The notes below the pieces were generated by a model. The model had not been told where the DNA came from, did no database searches, and worked only from the letters and a program-made list of their open reading frames with translations. Of a stretch of 64,000 nucleotides of DNA, positions 61,984-64,000 are shown in pieces. Source of the stretch: Halanaerobiales bacterium (GTDB lineage: Bacteria > Bacillota > Halanaerobiia > Halanaerobiales > DTU029); NCBI GenBank assembly GCA_022360715.1, contig JAKSCG010000137.1, forward strand, positions 1-64,000, read 5' to 3'. The translations under genes and the position numbers were made by a program. The stretch's first letter is position 1; each line of letters opens with the position of its first letter.

Positions 61984-62805
61984 ATGAAAATTAAGAAAAT
62001 AATTATTTTATTTTTGTTTTTGGTGGGGGTATTTTTGTTGGTTGGTTGTGAGAGAAATGATGTAGATCAGGGATATATAAAAATATCTTGGCAAAATGAA
62101 TCTAACACCAAAACAGCATCAATAAGAACGATATCCCAATCAGAGAATGTATCAACTAATAACCTTCCAATAAAAGAACATTATTACTCTACTCAGTCAA
62201 CCGAACTAGGTTATGATAGAACTAAGGTATTTGCATTTTATTATAATGAAAATAATGAATTAGTGCCAGATGCGCAATTCGATTTTGTATTTAATGCTCC
62301 GGCACACACCATTGAAGAGCTTAACAATAACAATATTACGATGATATTTTCTGAAGCAGGGGAAGGCAATTTAATAGCAAAGTACAATGATTTAACGGCG
62401 ACTATTAATTTTACTGTTTTTCCAACTCTATCTATTGGGTGGAATAAGTCGATGCCAAACGTAAAAACGACTTTTAATTTCAAAGAAGGCGCAGCAAACG
62501 AACACAATAATGATATTTTTTATGATGAACTTGAAAATAGAGTATACTCTGTTCATGGTTTTGCATTAGTCACTATTCAAGACATGTCGCAATTTTTAGA
62601 CGAATTTGGTGCCTTTAATAATTTTGAAGGTTTAAATTATAATATTGGTTATTTGTGGGAAAAACCCTTTGATCATTGGGATTATTTCGACAAGATATTT
62701 GTTATAAAAACCCAAAACGGGTATGCAAAAGCATATATGACATTAAGTATGAAACCTCATAAAGATGGCGATATTTGGGAATTTGCGCATGATTACGTTG
62801 AATGA
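61984..62805 (+). CDS. Phage-encoded lipoprotein (moron)
   Basis: 273 residues. KKIIILFLFLVGVFLLVGC is a lipoprotein signal peptide with lipobox LVGC (Cys about 22), so the protein should be anchored outside the membrane. The mature part is hydrophilic and has an Ig-like beta pattern (FVFNAPAHTIEELNNNNITM; GNLIAKYNDLTATINFTVFP). It has its own promoter and terminator, so it can be made in the lysogen. Superinfection exclusion or a host surface change are the likely roles; none proved. The GTG at 61981 is an alternative start. Confidence 0.75.
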   Translation: MKIKKIIILFLFLVGVFLLVGCERNDVDQGYIKISWQNESNTKTASIRTISQSENVSTNNLPIKEHYYSTQSTELGYDRTKVFAFYYNENNELVPDAQFDFVFNAPAHTIEELNNNNITMIFSEAGEGNLIAKYNDLTATINFTVFPTLSIGWNKSMPNVKTTFNFKEGAANEHNNDIFYDELENRVYSVHGFALVTIQDMSQFLDEFGAFNNFEGLNYNIGYLWEKPFDHWDYFDKIFVIKTQNGYAKAYMTLSMKPHKDGDIWEFAHDYVE

Positions 62806-62835
62806 ATTTAATTAAACAGATATAATAAGCAAATC

Positions 62836-62859
62836 AGACCCTTAAAGGGTCTTTTTTTA
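62836..62859 (+). terminator. Terminator after the lipoprotein gene
   Basis: AGACCCTT (62836-62843) pairs with AAGGGTCT (62845-62852), followed by a T run. Confidence 0.85.
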
Positions 62860-62882
62860 TGCCTAGGGAAAGGAGTGATGCA

Positions 62883-63077
62883 ATGAATCCAATAGATATT
62901 GGACAGTGGATTTCTAGTTACGGTTTTCCGTCGGCTATAGCCATATATCTTCTTATTAGAATAGAGCCGGCCATAAAGGAATTAACAAAAACAGTTACGC
63001 TGCTATCTGTAGTTGTAGCAAAGACAAATGGAATTGATTATGAGAAGGTGAAAAGAGATTATCAAAAAGGGAATTGA
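62883..63077 (+). CDS. YvrJ/BhlA-type small membrane protein, holin-like
   Basis: 64 residues from ATG 62883 with AAAGGAG before it. WISSYGFPSAIAIYLLIRIE is one membrane segment followed by a charged helix (KELTKTVTLLSVVVAK), the YvrJ pattern. In phages this family stands in lysis modules and is thought to be holin- or antiholin-like. Confidence 0.75.
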   Translation: MNPIDIGQWISSYGFPSAIAIYLLIRIEPAIKELTKTVTLLSVVVAKTNGIDYEKVKRDYQKGN

Positions 63078-63087
63078 GGTCGATACC

Positions 63088-63459
63088 ATGATCAACGATA
63101 TCAAAATCAGCAAAGACTTCTTGCTCAGTGAATTTCACTCGCCGGATACACATACTGTTAAGCTCGACCCTAGATTGATCAAATTAAATCAGGTTTTCCG
63201 GGACAGGGTGGGAGTACCATATACCCCCAATAGCGCCTACCGGACACCCGAGCATAACAAACGGGTTGGCGGGAGTCCAAAGAGCCAGCATTTAGCGGGG
63301 AAAGCGATCGACATACCGCTTTTAAAAGGGTATACGATTGATGAGATGGCAAATATAGCAGAGGAAATAGGCTTTGATGGCATTGGTAAGTACGAAACTT
63401 TTATCCACCTGGATGTTAGGGGAAAACGGGCCAGATGGGATTATCGTGGACAAAAATAA
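63088..63459 (+). CDS. Endolysin: M15 family peptidase (D-Ala carboxypeptidase-like)
   Basis: 123 residues. The zinc site is SQHLAGKAIDI (His, Asp) and FIHLDVRGKRARW (His), with SAYRTPEHNKRVGGSP before, as in the M15A/YcbK-like peptidases. It would cut cell-wall peptide cross-links at lysis. It is shorter than lysins with cell-wall binding domains. It starts ten bases after the YvrJ-like gene. Confidence 0.85.
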   Translation: MINDIKISKDFLLSEFHSPDTHTVKLDPRLIKLNQVFRDRVGVPYTPNSAYRTPEHNKRVGGSPKSQHLAGKAIDIPLLKGYTIDEMANIAEEIGFDGIGKYETFIHLDVRGKRARWDYRGQK

Positions 63460-63475
63460 TAATAAGGTATCAGGT

Positions 63476-63495
63476 CGGGGAAACCCGGTTTTTTT
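63476..63495 (+). terminator. Hairpin after the endolysin gene
   Basis: CGGG (63476-63479) with CCCG (63484-63487), loop GAAA, then seven T. A short stem but with a good T run. Confidence 0.6.
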
Positions 63496-63528
63496 ATTAA
63501 AACAACAAACAAAGGAGCGGATTAATTA

Positions 63529-63849
63529 ATGGAAATTTTGAAAATGATTGCTGAATGGGCCATAAGTTTAGGTATTGGGGTATTGATTCTGGAGATATTT
63601 ATTCTAATTGGTAGAAAGGTTTGGGACTTAATTAATAAAAAAGTCGAGGAGACAGAAACCCCTTGGGATGATTTAGCTCGTGATATAGTCGTAGATGCTA
63701 TTGTAAACCTAGAGGATTATCTAAAGCCTGGTAATGTCAAAGAAGTGTTAAGACAGTTCATAACAGAGGTAATTAAGCACCAAAATCCCACAGATACTAA
63801 ATTAATCGAAAAGGCTCAGGCAAAGTTAGATGAACTAGAAAAAAAGTAA
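63529..63849 (+). CDS. Holin-like protein (LLH-like), with a slippery site at its end
   Basis: 106 residues: one membrane segment (WAISLGIGVLILEIFILIGR) and a charged cytoplasmic part (DDLARDIVVDAIVNLEDYLK, then PTDTKLIEKAQAKLDELEKK). Length and layout agree with LLH-type holins. The final codons are GAA AAA AAG TAA, with A AAA AAG at 63840-63846, the same heptamer and stop as in the tail chaperone. AAAGGAGCGG precedes the ATG. Confidence 0.7.
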   Translation: MEILKMIAEWAISLGIGVLILEIFILIGRKVWDLINKKVEETETPWDDLARDIVVDAIVNLEDYLKPGNVKEVLRQFITEVIKHQNPTDTKLIEKAQAKLDELEKK

Positions 63850-64000
63850 TATTAGCGGCCGGGTATAAAAAAGTATTTGGAGAAGATCCGGAGAGTATCC
63901 CAATTCCGATTATCCAAAAAGAAATTGGAGATATTTTTTTCCAAGCTGGGTATGAACCAAAGAAAAAACGGCCGTTTATTAATTTTAACAAGAAGTTTTG
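63846..64000 (+). CDS. Open -1 frame after the holin-like gene, partial
   Basis: From GTA 63846 the -1 frame stays open to the window edge (51 codons: VILAAGYKKVFGEDPESIPI, then EIGDIFFQAGYEPKKKRPF and on). It contains no ATG, GTG or TTG early on, so a slip at 63840-63846 could make a longer holin-like product. The other possibility is an ordinary mutation that broke a longer gene. Confidence 0.45.

Larger units (their letters stand above)
14358..64000. mobile_element. Temperate siphophage-type prophage inserted at tRNA-Sec, right end outside window
   Basis: The left boundary is taken at the tRNA-Sec 3' end because a tyrosine integrase gene points toward it. The segment then shows the expected order: integrase, lysogeny, early regulators, recombination/replication, late regulator, terminase, head, tail, lysis. 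All replication and structural genes are on the plus strand. The exact core and attR cannot be seen; about 49.6 kb is visible and the last gene is still open at the edge. Confidence 0.9.

Noticed and set aside
14358-64000. CRISPR arrays or retron/diversity-generating elements
   Set aside because: No regular direct repeats with spacers and no reverse transcriptase gene were found in the window.

Overview
The window comes from the chromosome of an anaerobic, low-GC, Gram-positive-type bacterium (Bacillota, clostridial or halanaerobial grade) that uses selenoproteins and ferments amino acids. The reasons are a complete glycine reductase operon with in-frame UGA (selenocysteine) codons, a glycine riboswitch, a selenocysteine-containing SelD, a tRNA-Sec gene and consistently strong AGGAGG-type ribosome binding sites. 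I cannot name the species.

Layout. (1) 1-1280: the end of a type I restriction subunit (hsdR) and a GIY-YIG/DUF4357 protein, followed by an IS66-like remnant. (2) 1532-10958: a promoter, a tandem glycine riboswitch and a terminator, then grdX-trxB-trxA-grdE-grdA-grdB-grdC-grdD-selD. Glycine is reduced to acetyl phosphate and ammonia with electrons supplied through TrxB/TrxA. GrdA, GrdB and SelD each contain one UGA codon followed at once by a hairpin of the bacterial SECIS kind. (3) 11032-14141: an alpha/beta hydrolase and TetR regulator pair with a palindromic operator, then a serine beta-lactamase-like hydrolase. (4) 14259-14357: tRNA-Sec (anticodon UCA). A decayed copy of its promoter and 5' part lies about 1.25 kb upstream.

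(5) 14358 to the window end: a temperate siphophage-type prophage inserted at the 3' end of tRNA-Sec. The left end carries the integrase, an exported protein, an ImmA/IrrE peptidase and a CI-like repressor on the minus strand, divergent from a Cro-like gene. A 17-bp palindromic operator recurs four or five times and fits neatly inside the two divergent promoters. Rightward come early regulators, a candidate structured RNA (19622-19833), a tRNA-like element, and a recombination block in which a Rad50-like ATPase is split over two genes beside Mre11 and a RecD2 helicase. Next are a MazG-like protein, a primase/helicase with an inverted-repeat candidate origin, a resolvase-like nuclease, a PAPS-reductase-like PP-loop enzyme and a sigma-like late regulator.

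The late region runs: terminase, portal, a MuF head protein fused to a JAB metallopeptidase-like domain, scaffold, capsid, connectors, tail tube, tail chaperone with a -1 frameshift, tape measure, tail-tip and fibre genes, a lipoprotein moron with its own promoter, and a lysis module (YvrJ-like, M15 peptidase, holin-like). attR and the right end are outside the window.

The strongest leads are the structured RNA, the MuF-JAB fusion with a small gene after it, the second A-AAA-AAG slippery site at the end of the holin-like gene, the split Rad50, the tRNA-Sec insertion with its relic duplication, and several phage genes that seem to start on AUA or AUU.
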